Below are positions 44,110 to 53,497 of a stretch of 64,000 bases of DNA, piece by piece (the stretch's first letter is position 1; each line of letters begins with the position of its first letter). The stretch spans positions 29,884 through 93,883 of the forward strand of contig DASXVV010000004.1 in NCBI GenBank assembly GCA_036504035.1, given 5' to 3'. Origin of the DNA: Candidatus Deferrimicrobiaceae bacterium (lineage in GTDB: Bacteria; Desulfobacterota; Deferrimicrobia; Deferrimicrobiales; Deferrimicrobiaceae). Made by a program: the position numbers and the translations under genes. Under the pieces are notes generated by a model. That model made no database searches and was not told where the DNA came from. It worked only from the letters and a program-made list of their open reading frames with translations.

Positions 44110-46149
44110 ATGCGCCGCCTTACCCTTTCCCCTATCGCGTTGCTTCTCGTATCCCTGATCACCTCGTGCGGAAGCAGCGGAGGGGGAACGTCGGGGACCG
44201 AACGGGCTCCACTGACGCTGGCCGGGACGGTGTCCACATTCGCAGGCACGGGGGTTGCCACCTTCGCCGGATCCGAGCCGACCTTCTTCGGCCCCAGCGG
44301 CGTCGTCAAGGTCGGTTCGGACCTTTTCGTGACAGATATGGGAAACAACACGATCCGCAAGGTCGTGATCGCGACGGGCGAGACGACAACGCTGGCGGGG
44401 AGCGGAGTCCCCGGGCATGCCGACGGCACGGGGAGCGACTCCAGCTTTTGGTCCCCCGGTGGCATCACGTCGGACGGTACGAACCTCTACGTGGTCGACC
44501 GGTCGAACAGCAGGATCCGGCAGGTAGTAATCGCGACCGGGGAAGTGACGACGTTGGCGGGACGCGACGGCCCCCACGAATCCGTCGATGGCACGGGCAG
44601 CGCGGCGGAATTCGCTTTCCCCGAGGGCATCGCGACCGACGGGACGAACCTTTACGTGACCGAATCGGGCAGCAAGATCCGGAAGGTGGTGATTGCGACC
44701 GGGGTCGTCACGACGATCGCGAACTTCTCGAACGGAATCCGGCACCCCTACGGCATCGCCACCGACAACGGGACGAACCTTTACCTCACCTCGTCCGACA
44801 ATACGATCCAGAAAATGGTGGTCGCGACGCTGGAAGTGACGACGTTGGCAGGAAGGCCCGGCGCCACGCGCACCGACAACGCCGCCCTCGACGGTACGGG
44901 GAGCGCGGCCACATTCTACAATCCCTGGGGCATCGCGATCGACGGAACGAACCTGTTCGTGACCGACTCCCGCAACCACACGGTCCGGAAAGTCGTGATC
45001 GCGACCGGGGCAGTGACGACGCTGGCGGGCGGCCGGAAAAGTGCCGGGTATGCCGACGGCGCGGGCAGCGCGGCCCGTTTCAACCTGCCTTGGGGCATCG
45101 CGACCGACGGGACCGAGCTGTTCTTGGCCGACTACATGAACTTTTCGGTCAGGAAGGTGGCGATCGCATCGGCGGAGGTGACGACGGTGTCTGGAAGCCC
45201 CGGCTTCTCCGCTGACGGCACGGCGGGCGAGGCCACCTTCAACAATCCCTCGGGCGCCGCGTCTGACGGGAGGAACCTCTTCGTGGCAGACACCTGCAAC
45301 CACACGATCCGGAAGATCGTGATCGCGACCGGGGCGGTGACGACGCTGGCGGGGTACGCGGGGGAATACGGCGTCGCAGACGGCAATGGAAGCGACGCCA
45401 GGTTCAACAACCCGTCCGGCCTCGCGACCGACGGGACGAATGTCTATGTGGCCGACACGGGGAACTGCACGATCCGGAAGATCGCGATCGCCACTGGTGA
45501 GACGACGACGCTGGCGGGGCGCCCCGAGGAGGTCGGCGCCGCCGACGGCTTCGGGAGCGAGGCAACGTTCAACTCGCCATACGGAATCGCGACGGACGGG
45601 ACGAACCTCTACGTGGCGGACACGGCAAACCATACGATCCGGAAGGTCGTGATCGCGACGGGGGAAGTGACGAGCGTGGCGGGCGCCGCCGGCATTGCCG
45701 GCGCCTCCAGCGGAATGGGTGCCGCGGCGACGTTCAACCAGCCGGCCGGCATCACGTATGACGGGGGGAACCTCTACGTGGCCGACACCTTCAACGGCAC
45801 GGTCCGGAAGATCGTACTCGCGACCGGCGCCGTGACGACACTCGCGGGGATCTCGGGGGCGGGCGGGTCCGACGACGGCATGGGGAGCGGGGCGCGCTTC
45901 GACCTGCCGACCGGGATCGCGTCGGACGGGATGTACCTCTACGTATCGGATCAGGGGAACCACACGATCCGGAAGATCGTGATCGCGACCCGGGAAGTGA
46001 CGACGATAGCGGGAAGTGCCTCCCATACCGGCGCCACGAACGGGGCGGGGACCGATGCGCGGTTCTATTACCCGACGGGGCTCGCGACCGACGGGACCTC
46101 ACTCTTCGTCGCCGACTGCTTCAACAACGCAATCCGGGTGATCCGGTAG
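44110..46149 (+). CDS. NHL-repeat beta-propeller lipoprotein
   Basis: This 679-residue secreted protein has a lipoprotein signal ending in ITSC (Cys20) and a Ser/Gly linker. About twelve NHL-type repeats of 50-57 residues follow, each close to 'GIATDGTNLYVADTGNHTIR' then 'KVVIATGEVTTLAG'. Twelve blades are enough for two six-bladed propellers. The repeats are regular but diverged, so this is a protein repeat rather than a recent DNA duplication. It probably sits in the outer membrane facing the periplasm or surface; ligand and function are unknown. A terminator before and a hairpin after make it a single-gene unit. Confidence 0.85.
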   Translation: MRRLTLSPIALLLVSLITSCGSSGGGTSGTERAPLTLAGTVSTFAGTGVATFAGSEPTFFGPSGVVKVGSDLFVTDMGNNTIRKVVIATGETTTLAGSGVPGHADGTGSDSSFWSPGGITSDGTNLYVVDRSNSRIRQVVIATGEVTTLAGRDGPHESVDGTGSAAEFAFPEGIATDGTNLYVTESGSKIRKVVIATGVVTTIANFSNGIRHPYGIATDNGTNLYLTSSDNTIQKMVVATLEVTTLAGRPGATRTDNAALDGTGSAATFYNPWGIAIDGTNLFVTDSRNHTVRKVVIATGAVTTLAGGRKSAGYADGAGSAARFNLPWGIATDGTELFLADYMNFSVRKVAIASAEVTTVSGSPGFSADGTAGEATFNNPSGAASDGRNLFVADTCNHTIRKIVIATGAVTTLAGYAGEYGVADGNGSDARFNNPSGLATDGTNVYVADTGNCTIRKIAIATGETTTLAGRPEEVGAADGFGSEATFNSPYGIATDGTNLYVADTANHTIRKVVIATGEVTSVAGAAGIAGASSGMGAAATFNQPAGITYDGGNLYVADTFNGTVRKIVLATGAVTTLAGISGAGGSDDGMGSGARFDLPTGIASDGMYLYVSDQGNHTIRKIVIATREVTTIAGSASHTGATNGAGTDARFYYPTGLATDGTSLFVADCFNNAIRVIR

Positions 46150-46173
46150 CCCGGCCGGCGTCGGGCAGAACTT

Positions 46174-46207
46174 GCGGAGGCGGCAGCTCGCCGGGCGCCG
46201 CCTCCGC
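46174..46207 (+). terminator. Stem-loop between the NHL gene and the convergent PIN toxin gene
   Basis: Perfect 11-bp stem GCGGAGGCGGC (46174-46184) with GCCGCCTCCGC (46197-46207). No T-run follows on either strand, so it may act as a bidirectional but weak terminator. Confidence 0.5.
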
Positions 46208-46651
46208 TCAACCGAAATCGATCACATTCAACTCGAGGGCCTCCGCCGCCCTGGCCATCAGTTCGTCGAACGTGGCGAGAGCCGTGGCGCCGGCGGCTTG
46301 TGCGAAGGCCAAGTGAAGGGCGTCGAGCGTCCGGAGCGGGATGTCGGGCAGCATGGTCATCAGGTTCACGGCCCCTTCGAACGAATCGGGTGATAGGGGT
46401 GCCTTGTAGAGGAAGCCGTTGCGCAGGTCCTCGCGGAAGGCGGCATAAACCTTCGCCTCGGTCGTCGCATCGAACGCCTTTTCACGACGTTTCCTGGCCA
46501 GCAAACTTCGCATCTCGGCGACGGTCAGGTCGCTGATTACCATGGGGGCCGATCCGACGATGAACCGCTCGACCGCCTCGGAGTGCGGTTCGTTGAGGTA
46601 CCACTTGGCCAGCGCGCTCGTGTCGAAATAGACCGGACCGTCAACGCGCAT
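46208..46651 (-). CDS. PIN-domain toxin (VapC-like)
   Basis: This 147-residue PIN protein has D10 ('VYFDTSALAKWYLNE'), E46 ('LTVAEMRSLLARKRR'), D110 ('RTLDALHLAFAQ') and D129 ('ATFDELMARAA'), the full catalytic quartet. I start it at ATG 46651, where PIN homology begins; a longer frame upstream is the antitoxin in another frame. It overlaps the antitoxin stop by 11 nt. Probably the RNase toxin of a Phd/VapC pair. Confidence 0.85.
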   Translation of the reverse strand: MRVDGPVYFDTSALAKWYLNEPHSEAVERFIVGSAPMVISDLTVAEMRSLLARKRREKAFDATTEAKVYAAFREDLRNGFLYKAPLSPDSFEGAVNLMTMLPDIPLRTLDALHLAFAQAAGATALATFDELMARAAEALELNVIDFG

Positions 46652-46865
46652 CGCGTTCTTCCCGGATCGCCCGCTCGCTCCCATCGGCCATCGGCGCCAT
46701 GCTTTCGCGCAACGCCTTGTGGGACGGCACCGCCCGATTGCCCCCGATCGGCACAAGTCGGGCCACCGGCTCTCCCCGTCGGGTGATCGTCACATCCCCT
46801 TCGGCGAGCAGTTTCTCGAGGCGCGACAGCCCTTCTCGGGCTTCCCGTACGGTAATGCTCCTCAT
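46641..46865 (-). CDS. Phd/YefM-type antitoxin
   Basis: This 74-residue protein begins 'MRSITVREAREGLSRLEKLL' and continues 'VTITRRGEPVARLVPI', the Phd/YefM DNA-binding fold. The ATG at 46865 follows GGAGGACCGG in transcript orientation. The C-terminal charged segment would neutralise the PIN toxin encoded next. Upstream on the same strand, TACAAT (complement of 46916-46921) could be the -10 of its promoter. Confidence 0.82.
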   Translation of the reverse strand: MRSITVREAREGLSRLEKLLAEGDVTITRRGEPVARLVPIGGNRAVPSHKALRESMAPMADGSERAIREERDAR

Positions 46866-46943
46866 CGGGCCGGTCCTCCTTCTGCCTCCGTGCAGCACGT
46901 GCCTCATTTATGGTAATTGTAGCACATGGAGTCGGATCCGGAG

Positions 46944-48215
46944 TCAATCCGCGTCGGGCAGCACGTATCCCGCGTCGGGGATGATGAGCGCGGGGGGGAG
47001 TTCCTCCAGCAACGTTTCCGCCAGCCGGATCGCTTCCTCGAACGATCCGGCCGGCTTCATTCCCATCCGCTCCACGTCTTCCCCCCGAAGCGACGACACC
47101 AGGATCACCCGGCAGCCGTGCGCCTTGGTCAGCGTGGCGTGGGCGGTCTGGCCGTAGATCTGGTAGTTCTTCCGCAGGTCGATTTCCATCTGGCCGGGAT
47201 CCTCGAAACGGAACCAGTGGAAGAAGTTCGGGCTGCCGAAGCCGTCGGCGCACTCGGCGAGCAGGATGAGCACGCCGCCGGGCTCGACCGCCCGGAACGC
47301 GTTGTCGAGCGCCTTGTGCGACTGGATCACGTTGATGTCCTTGGGCCAGCCGCCCGCCGAGGCAATGACGAGCGGGTAGCGCCGCGGCAGAGAGACGCGG
47401 AATACGTCCGCATACCGCTCGCAAGCCTCGCGATGCGCCAGTCGCCAGTCTCCGGCCACCGCGTCGAACAGCCGCTTGTCGGGCAGGAGCAGCGTATTGA
47501 GCAGAAACGTCGGCGCGGCCATCGCGACGGCCTCGTCGATGTCCTCGTGCACGGGGTTTCCGTCGAGCTGCCCGGCGTGCGCCAGCGGGTGCTTTCCCGG
47601 ACCGTCGGGCAGGAAGACGCGGAAATGGGTGGCGGCCGCGGTGTCGCGATGGGCGCAGCCGGGGACGAGCGCTTTGCGGCCCCCGCCGAAGCCGGCGAAG
47701 TAGTGGAAGGAGATCGTGCCGGTCAGGACGACCCGGTCGTGGTCCATGACCGGTCGGTAGACCTGCACGCGGGTGCCCCGGGTCGTGACGCCGAGCGTCG
47801 CCATCTCGCCGTCCGGGTCGGATTGCACGACCCGGACGCCCGAGGAAAGCTCGGGGCCGACGACCTCTGCGATCTCGGCGTCGGTCAGCGCCCGGTGGGT
47901 TCCGCGTGCGACGAACAGCGTTACGCACTTCCGCGGGATGCCCGCGGCGTCCGTTTCCGCGAGCAGCGGCGACAGGAACTTCTCGGTCGCGCTGTAGCGG
48001 GTGATGTCGGAGATCGGCACTGCGACGGATTCGGAAGGCGACAGAAGAGCGCGGAGTGGGGGCGATCCGACCGGGCCCCCCAGCCGGGCGCGCAGCATCG
48101 CGATCTCGTCGGACGGCATCGCCGGTTCCCGGGCGGCCAGCCACGCGGCTTCCCGGCGGGCGCGGTCGGGGATGGCGACCTCGCCGCGGCCGTACCGAAG
48201 GGTTGTCGGGATCAT
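46944..48215 (-). CDS. LarA-like nickel-dependent racemase family protein
   Basis: This 423-residue protein matches the LarA/DUF2088 family. The residues corresponding to the nickel-pincer site are present: H107 ('ARGTHRALTD'), H171 and K181 ('SFHYFAGFGGGRKALVPG'), H197. LarA enzymes racemise lactate or related 2-hydroxyacids using a pyridinium-dithiocarboxylate-nickel cofactor. The maturation genes larB, larC and larE are not in the window. The ATG at 48215 has SD AAGGAGG. The substrate may differ from lactate, since the family is broad. Confidence 0.8.
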   Translation of the reverse strand: MIPTTLRYGRGEVAIPDRARREAAWLAAREPAMPSDEIAMLRARLGGPVGSPPLRALLSPSESVAVPISDITRYSATEKFLSPLLAETDAAGIPRKCVTLFVARGTHRALTDAEIAEVVGPELSSGVRVVQSDPDGEMATLGVTTRGTRVQVYRPVMDHDRVVLTGTISFHYFAGFGGGRKALVPGCAHRDTAAATHFRVFLPDGPGKHPLAHAGQLDGNPVHEDIDEAVAMAAPTFLLNTLLLPDKRLFDAVAGDWRLAHREACERYADVFRVSLPRRYPLVIASAGGWPKDINVIQSHKALDNAFRAVEPGGVLILLAECADGFGSPNFFHWFRFEDPGQMEIDLRKNYQIYGQTAHATLTKAHGCRVILVSSLRGEDVERMGMKPAGSFEEAIRLAETLLEELPPALIIPDAGYVLPDAD

Positions 48216-48289
48216 TTGCGCCTCCTTGCGGTACACTTGATCGATCACCAGGCCGTGCTCATTCTATCGCGACCGGATCGGAGAGATCG

Positions 48290-49078
48290 ATGGACAACCG
48301 CTTCCTGCTCGAATTCGCCATGGAGACGGCCGCCGGCGCCGGGGAGATCCTGCGCAGCAACTATGGCCGCCGCCAGACGATCCACTTCAAGGGCGAGATC
48401 AACCTCGTGACCGACGTCGACCGCGCTTCCGAGGCGTACATCAAGGACCGTATCCGCAACCAGTTTCCGGACCACGGCATCATGGCCGAGGAAAGCCCCG
48501 AGGAAAAATCGCCTTCCCCGTACCGCTGGATCGTCGACCCGCTCGACGGGACGACAAATTACGCGCACAACTACCCCTGCTTCTGCGTTTCCATCGGGGT
48601 CGAGCACGAAGGGATACCGGTCGCAGGCGTGGTCTACGACCCGCTGCTGGACGAGATGTTCACGGCGTGGGCGGGAGGAGGCGCGTTCCTCAACGATGAG
48701 AAGATTGCCGTTTCCGACATTGACGAGCTACGGCGTGGGTTGCTGGCGACCGGATTCGCCTACGACGTCAAGACGTCGACCGACAAGAACTTCGACTATT
48801 TCCAGTCCTTCGTCATGACGGGGCAGGCGATCCGGCGCGACGGCTCCGCCGCGCTCGACCTGTGCTATCTGGCGAGCGGCCGCTTCGACGGTTTCTGGGA
48901 GATGCAGCTGAAGCCGTGGGACACGATCGCCGGGCTGCTGATCCTGCAGGAAGCGGGCGGGATGGCCACCTGCATGGACGGCTCTCCGTACGATATCCAC
49001 AAGCCCGACATCCTGGCGAGCAACGGGAAGATCCACGGGCAGATGCTGGACGTGATCCGGCGGACCGTGAAGGGGTAG
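48290..49078 (+). CDS. Inositol monophosphatase family protein
   Basis: This 262-residue Mg/Li-sensitive phosphatase has the metal site 'EES' (residues 67-69) and 'WIVDPLDGTTNYAHNYP' (D83, D86), and the second motif 'LKPWDTIAGLLILQEAGG'. It could be a SuhB-like inositol phosphatase, a fructose-bisphosphatase or a 3'-phosphoadenosine phosphatase. The family is hard to split by sequence. It is divergent from larA and ends before a bidirectional terminator. Confidence 0.87.
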   Translation: MDNRFLLEFAMETAAGAGEILRSNYGRRQTIHFKGEINLVTDVDRASEAYIKDRIRNQFPDHGIMAEESPEEKSPSPYRWIVDPLDGTTNYAHNYPCFCVSIGVEHEGIPVAGVVYDPLLDEMFTAWAGGGAFLNDEKIAVSDIDELRRGLLATGFAYDVKTSTDKNFDYFQSFVMTGQAIRRDGSAALDLCYLASGRFDGFWEMQLKPWDTIAGLLILQEAGGMATCMDGSPYDIHKPDILASNGKIHGQMLDVIRRTVKG

Positions 49079-49087
49079 CGTCGAGGG

Positions 49088-49137
49088 AAGCAAAGAAAAG
49101 GGCGCCAAGGGAATTTCCCCGGGCGCCCTTTTCTTAT
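49088..49137 (+). terminator. Bidirectional terminator
   Basis: AAGAAAAGGGCGCC and GGCGCCCTTTTCTT form a perfect 14-bp inverted repeat (about 49093-49134), with A-rich 5' and T-rich 3' sides. This suits termination of both the phosphatase and the convergent lipoprotein gene. Confidence 0.85.
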
Positions 49138-49155
49138 GTCTAAAGAGAAGCGGGA

Positions 49156-49686
49156 CTACTTCTTGATCGGTTCCAGCATGATGACGCCGTACTTGTCGTG
49201 CTGGAACGGGTGAACCGCCGGGAACTTCCCGAACAGCCAGCCTTTGAAGATCTCCTTGCCGGCCTGCTTGATCTCGAGGCGAAGCGCCGGGTTTTCAAGC
49301 TTGTCGGAGTTGGAGGTGATCGAGTCGCCGGTCATCGCGAAGTGGGGCAGGAACTCGCCGACTTCGAGCGTCAGGTCGCTGTCGGGGACCTTGAAGGAGG
49401 AGTTCAGGTCGACGGTGAACGTCTTCTTGGTCTTCTTCTCCTTGTATTCGACTTCGATCTTGGCGCCCTTCCAGGCCTTCTTGATCGCATCGGGGACGAC
49501 GATCTTCTTCTCGGCGCCGCCGCCCATGTCGCCGTGCGGCGCGCCGCCCTGGCCCATGCCGGGAGGCATCTGGCCGGGAGCCGCACCCTGCGGGGGCATC
49601 GGAGGAGGCGTTTCCTTCTTCTTGCAGCCGTTTGCCGCAAGGCCGAACGTGACAAGCAGGGCGATCAACAGAGCGAAACGCTTCAT
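49156..49686 (-). CDS. DUF2155-like lipoprotein
   Basis: This 176-residue protein has a lipoprotein signal ending in AANGC (Cys21), a Met/Pro/Gly-rich spacer (about residues 27-58), then a compact beta domain 'PDAIKKAWKGAKIEVEYKEK' to 'GWLFGKFPAVHPFQHDKYGV'. The C-terminal pattern is like DUF2155, common in Geobacter-type bacteria and of unknown function. The SD AAGGAGA lies before ATG 49686. It stands alone between a terminator and the tRNA-Ser cluster. Confidence 0.75.
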   Translation of the reverse strand: MKRFALLIALLVTFGLAANGCKKKETPPPMPPQGAAPGQMPPGMGQGGAPHGDMGGGAEKKIVVPDAIKKAWKGAKIEVEYKEKKTKKTFTVDLNSSFKVPDSDLTLEVGEFLPHFAMTGDSITSNSDKLENPALRLEIKQAGKEIFKGWLFGKFPAVHPFQHDKYGVIMLEPIKK

Positions 49687-49724
49687 CGGGCAAATCTCCT
49701 TTCGGTGCGATCAAATTGAATGAA

Positions 49725-49816
49725 TGGCGGAGAGGGAGAGATTCGAACTCTCGGAACCCTTTTGAGATTCACACGATTTCCAGTCGTGTTCCTTCGGCCA
49801 GCTCGGACACCTCTCC
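49725..49816 (-). tRNA. tRNA-Ser (anticodon GGA)
   Basis: The transcript folds as a class II tRNA: acceptor GGAGAGG/CCTCTCC, anticodon loop CTGGAAA (GGA), long variable arm, T arm GGTTCGAATC-like and encoded CCA. The anticodon reads UCC/UCU. It is the most downstream of the three clustered serine tRNAs. Confidence 0.93.
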
Positions 49817-49897
49817 GCTTGAAAAAACGATCTTGAAAAGATCAATTCGGGGTCGAACCCGAATAATTGCTGCCACCTTTACCCCTGGAAGGGAAAA

Positions 49898-49992
<95 letters not shown>

Positions 49993-50022
49993 GTTTTCGG
50001 TTGCGCAGGGAAAGATCGATCC

Positions 50023-50110
50023 TGGCGGAGGGAGCAGGATTTGAACCTGCGGAGCATCGCTGCTCAACGGTTTTCAAGACCGCCGCCATCAGCCGCTCGG
50101 CCATCCCTCC
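50023..50110 (-). tRNA. tRNA-Ser (anticodon TGA)
   Basis: Class II tRNA, acceptor GGAGGGA/TCCCTCC, anticodon loop CTTGAAA (TGA, reads UCA and wobbles to UCG/UCU), long variable arm and encoded CCA. It is the first of the three in transcript order. Confidence 0.93.
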
Positions 50111-50281
50111 CCGAAACTTTTACTTATACATTATTACGGGACCGGATGGGACAAAAAATATCTGAGCGCGAAATGCCCCCTCCGACGCAGCCGAGGGGAA
50201 GATGGCGCCCGCGGCGCGTTGCCGTGGGAGGCGATTTCCAATATGATATTAGATTAAACCTACATCCGGGGGGCATTTCCG

Positions 50282-51382
50282 ATGGCAATTCCGTTCATGG
50301 ACCTCAAGGGGCAGTTTTCGGCGTACGAGGCCGAGATTCGCGCACAGATGGACGACGTGCTGAAAAGCGGCGCGTTCATCATGGGGCCCAAGGGCGCCGC
50401 GCTCGAGAAGGCGCTCGGCGGATTCGTCGGCGCGCGCCATGCATTCGGCTGCTCCTCGGGAACGGATGCCCTCCTGCTGGCGCTCATGGCATACGGCGTG
50501 AAATCCGGCGACGAGATCGTCACGACGCCCTTCACCTTCATCGCCACGGCCGAAGTGATCGCCCTGCTCGGCGCGGTTCCCGTCTTCGTCGACATCGACC
50601 CCGTGTCCTACAATATCGACCCTGCGAAGATCGAGGCGGCGATCACGCCGAAGACGCGCGGGATCATCGCGGTCAGCCTCTATGGGCAATGCGCCGACCT
50701 CGAGGCGATCCTCGCGATCGCCGAACGGCGCGGCCTCTTCCTGGTCGAGGACGGCTGCCAGTCGTTCGGCGCGGTGCGCAACGGAAAGCGTTCCTGCGGC
50801 TTTGCGCACGTCGGCACGACTTCCTTTTTCCCATCCAAGCCGCTCGGATGCTACGGCGACGGCGGGATGGTCTTCACCTCCGACGACGCGATCGCCGACA
50901 AGGTGATGGGGCTGCGCAACCACGGGCAATGGGAACGGTACCGGCACCGGGTGATCGGCATCAACGGGCGGCTCGACGATCTCCAGGCGGCGGTGCTGCT
51001 GGCCAAGTTCGCACGCTTCGAGGAAGAGCTCGCCACCCGCACCCGGATCGCCCGCCGATATTCCGAGGCGCTGGGCGACGTGGTGAGCGTCCCCGCGATC
51101 ATGCCCGGCAACACGCACGTCTTCGCGCAGTACTCGGTGCGCACGCCGTCGCGCGACGCGTTGGCGAAGGCGCTGGGCGAGAACGGGGTGCCCACGGCGG
51201 TCCATTACCCGATCCCGCTGCACCTGCAGGAGGCGTTCGCGTCGCTGGGATTCCGCGAGGGGACGCTTCCCGTTTCCGAGGCGGTTTCGAAGGAGATCAT
51301 GTCGCTTCCGATGTCCGCCTTCCTGTCGCAGGCCGACCAGGACGAGGTCATCCGGCAGATCCGGCGCTTCTTCGGCAAGTGA
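50282..51382 (+). CDS. DegT/DnrJ/EryC1/StrS-family sugar aminotransferase
   Basis: This 366-residue PLP enzyme has 'FGCSSGTDALLLALMAYGV', 'TPFTFIATAEVIALLGAVPV' and Schiff-base Lys in 'SFFPSKPLGCYGDGGM', all typical of the family. It aminates keto-sugar nucleotides for surface glycans; closest in layout to WbpE/PglE-type 3- or 4-aminotransferases. It opens the glycan operon, and GTG of waaF overlaps its stop. The ATG follows a GGGGGG-containing leader. Confidence 0.9.
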   Translation: MAIPFMDLKGQFSAYEAEIRAQMDDVLKSGAFIMGPKGAALEKALGGFVGARHAFGCSSGTDALLLALMAYGVKSGDEIVTTPFTFIATAEVIALLGAVPVFVDIDPVSYNIDPAKIEAAITPKTRGIIAVSLYGQCADLEAILAIAERRGLFLVEDGCQSFGAVRNGKRSCGFAHVGTTSFFPSKPLGCYGDGGMVFTSDDAIADKVMGLRNHGQWERYRHRVIGINGRLDDLQAAVLLAKFARFEEELATRTRIARRYSEALGDVVSVPAIMPGNTHVFAQYSVRTPSRDALAKALGENGVPTAVHYPIPLHLQEAFASLGFREGTLPVSEAVSKEIMSLPMSAFLSQADQDEVIRQIRRFFGK

Positions 51383-52434
51383 CCCGCCCCGCCCAGGCGA
51401 TCCTGGTCCGCGCGGTCAACTGGCTGGGCGACGCGGTGATGACCACCCCCGCGCTCGCCGCGTTGCGCGCGGCTCGGCCGGGGAGCCGCATCACGCTTCT
51501 GGCCAAGCCGCTGGTCGCCGAGCTGTTCCGGGGGCACCCCGACGTCGACGAGGTGATGGTCTACGACCGCGACGGCAGCCACGGGGGAATCTCCGGCAGG
51601 CTCCGGATAGCGTCCGTCCTGCGCGCCCGCCGCTTCGATTCCGCCATCCTGCTTCAGAACGCCTTCGACGCCGCGCTGCTGGCTTTTCTCGCCCGCATTC
51701 CCGACCGGGCCGGCTATCCCACAGACGGCCGGCGATTGCTGCTGACGCGCCCCGTACCGCTGACGCCGGAGATCATGGCGTCGCACGAGGTCGAATACTA
51801 CCTGTCGCTGCTCGCGGCGCTCGGCGTGCCCCGCCCGCAGTCGCCCGGGCTGCGGCTGCACGTGACCGGCGATGAGCGAAACGCGATGTCGGCCCGCCTG
51901 TCCTCGCTGGGCCTCACGCCGGGTGCGCCCATCCTGGGGATCAATCCCGGGGCGACGTTCGGCGCCGCCAAGCGCTGGTTTCCCGAGCGGTTTGCCGCGG
52001 TCGCCGACGCCCTCGCCGAGGCCTGGGGCGCCTCGGTCGTGCTACTCGGATCGGCAAAGGAAGCGCCGCTCTCCGACGCGATCGAGGCGGCCATGAAGAA
52101 GAAGCCGGCCAAGCTGACCGGGAAGACGACCGTCCGGGAGATGATGGCGCTGCTCGGGGCATGCGCCTTCCTCGTGACGAACGATTCGGGCCCGATGCAC
52201 GTCGCCGCCGCGCTGGGCACCCCGCTGACGGCGATCTTCGGCCCGACCGAGTGGCGCCGCACCTCGCCTTGGACGAAGAGAGCCCGGCTTGTGCGCGCCG
52301 AGGGGATCGCCTGCGCGCCCTGCAAGCGGCGCGAATGCGACCGCGCGCCGATCTGCATGCTGGGCGTGACGCCGCAGATGGTCATCGACGCGTCGCTCGA
52401 CCTGTACCGCGAGGTGGCCGATGGACGTGTCTGA
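51379..52434 (+). CDS. waaF: ADP-heptose:LPS heptosyltransferase II (WaaF-like)
   Basis: This 351-residue GT9 enzyme has 'LVRAVNWLGDAVMTTPALAA' and 'GINPGATFGAAKRWFPERFA', then 'TNDSGPMHVAAALGTPLTA' and 'FGPTEWRRTSPW', the WaaF pattern. It adds the second heptose to the LPS inner core. GTG start overlaps the aminotransferase stop, and its end overlaps waaC by 14 nt. A Cys-rich tail 'CAPCKRRECDRAPICML' is usual for WaaF. Confidence 0.9.
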   Translation: MTRPAQAILVRAVNWLGDAVMTTPALAALRAARPGSRITLLAKPLVAELFRGHPDVDEVMVYDRDGSHGGISGRLRIASVLRARRFDSAILLQNAFDAALLAFLARIPDRAGYPTDGRRLLLTRPVPLTPEIMASHEVEYYLSLLAALGVPRPQSPGLRLHVTGDERNAMSARLSSLGLTPGAPILGINPGATFGAAKRWFPERFAAVADALAEAWGASVVLLGSAKEAPLSDAIEAAMKKKPAKLTGKTTVREMMALLGACAFLVTNDSGPMHVAAALGTPLTAIFGPTEWRRTSPWTKRARLVRAEGIACAPCKRRECDRAPICMLGVTPQMVIDASLDLYREVADGRV

Positions 52435-53497
52435 ATCCGCGCGGATCCTCATCGTCAAGCTGTCCGCGATGGGCGACGTCGTCCATGCGCTGGCCGCGGC
52501 CGCGTACCTGCGCAAGTCGGCGCCCGGCGCCACGATCGACTGGGCGGTCGACACCCGCTTCGCCGGGATCGTCGAAGGGCACCCCGCCGTCGACGGGGTC
52601 GTTCCGCTCGACATCAAGGCGTGGAAGACGCGCTGGTCGGAGGAAAAAACGCGCCGGGAGGTCATCGGGGCGATCCGGGGTCTCCGGTCGGCCCGCTACG
52701 ACGTTGCTTTCGACCTGCAGGGGAACGTCAAGAGCGGCGTGGTGACGCTGCTCTCGGGCGCGCCGGTGCGGGTCGGCTTCCCGAAGGAGATCGTCCGGGA
52801 GAAGCCGAACCTCTTGTGCACGAACCGGCACGTCCCGCACGACCCGTCCGACCGGCACATCACGCACCGGCTGCTCCGGCTGGTTTCGGCGCCGTTCGGC
52901 GGGACGTTCGCTCCCGAGGAGGCCAGGCCTTCCCTTCCCGTGCCCGAAACGGCCCGGCTGGCGGCGGCGGGGCGGCTCGCCGAGGCGCTTCCGGGAGCGA
53001 CCCGGTTCGTGGCGCTTCACGCGGGCACGACCTGGGCCACCAAGCGGATGGACCCGGCGTTCTGGGCGGCCGTGATCGTGCAACTGCGCGACCTGTCGCC
53101 GGGGTTGGGCGCGGCGCTGTCGTGGGGGAGCGAGGCCGAGCGGGTCGAGGCCGAGCTGATCCGCTCGCTGGCGGGGGGGCGGGTGGCGCTCCTCCCGCGG
53201 TTGGGATACCCGGAGCTGGCCGCAGCCTATGCCGCCTGCGGATACATGATCGGTCCCGACTGCGGCCCGCTCCACCTTGCAGCGGCGGCGGGTGCCTCGA
53301 CGGTCTCGGTCTTCCGAAGTACCATACCCGAATGCGTCGCGCCCGAAGGGGCACGCCACAGGGCCATCCGCGCGCCGCAGCCGTGCTTTGGCTGCATGAT
53401 CCGGGGCAGCAAATCCTGTCCGCGCGACGCCGCGTGCCGGGAAAGCATTCCGCCGGCCGAGGTGGCCGGGACGATGAAGGAGCTCATGACTTGGTGA
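52421..53497 (+). CDS. waaC: LPS heptosyltransferase I (WaaC-like)
   Basis: This 358-residue GT9 enzyme starts '[20 protein letters not shown]', the typical WaaC opening, with '[16 protein letters not shown]', '[18 protein letters not shown]' and '[19 protein letters not shown]'. WaaC adds the first heptose to Kdo. Having waaC and waaF together means a heptose-containing LPS core. It overlaps waaF by 14 nt, and wecB starts at its stop (GTGA). Confidence 0.87.
   Translation: MDVSESARILIVKLSAMGDVVHALAAAAYLRKSAPGATIDWAVDTRFAGIVEGHPAVDGVVPLDIKAWKTRWSEEKTRREVIGAIRGLRSARYDVAFDLQGNVKSGVVTLLSGAPVRVGFPKEIVREKPNLLCTNRHVPHDPSDRHITHRLLRLVSAPFGGTFAPEEARPSLPVPETARLAAAGRLAEALPGATRFVALHAGTTWATKRMDPAFWAAVIVQLRDLSPGLGAALSWGSEAERVEAELIRSLAGGRVALLPRLGYPELAAAYAACGYMIGPDCGPLHLAAAAGASTVSVFRSTIPECVAPEGARHRAIRAPQPCFGCMIRGSKSCPRDAACRESIPPAEVAGTMKELMTW

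Noticed and set aside
44300..46140. Regular repeats in the NHL gene as a CRISPR or tandem DNA repeat
   Set aside because: The period is about 160-170 bp, the units are diverged, stay in frame, and encode NHL protein blades with no spacers.
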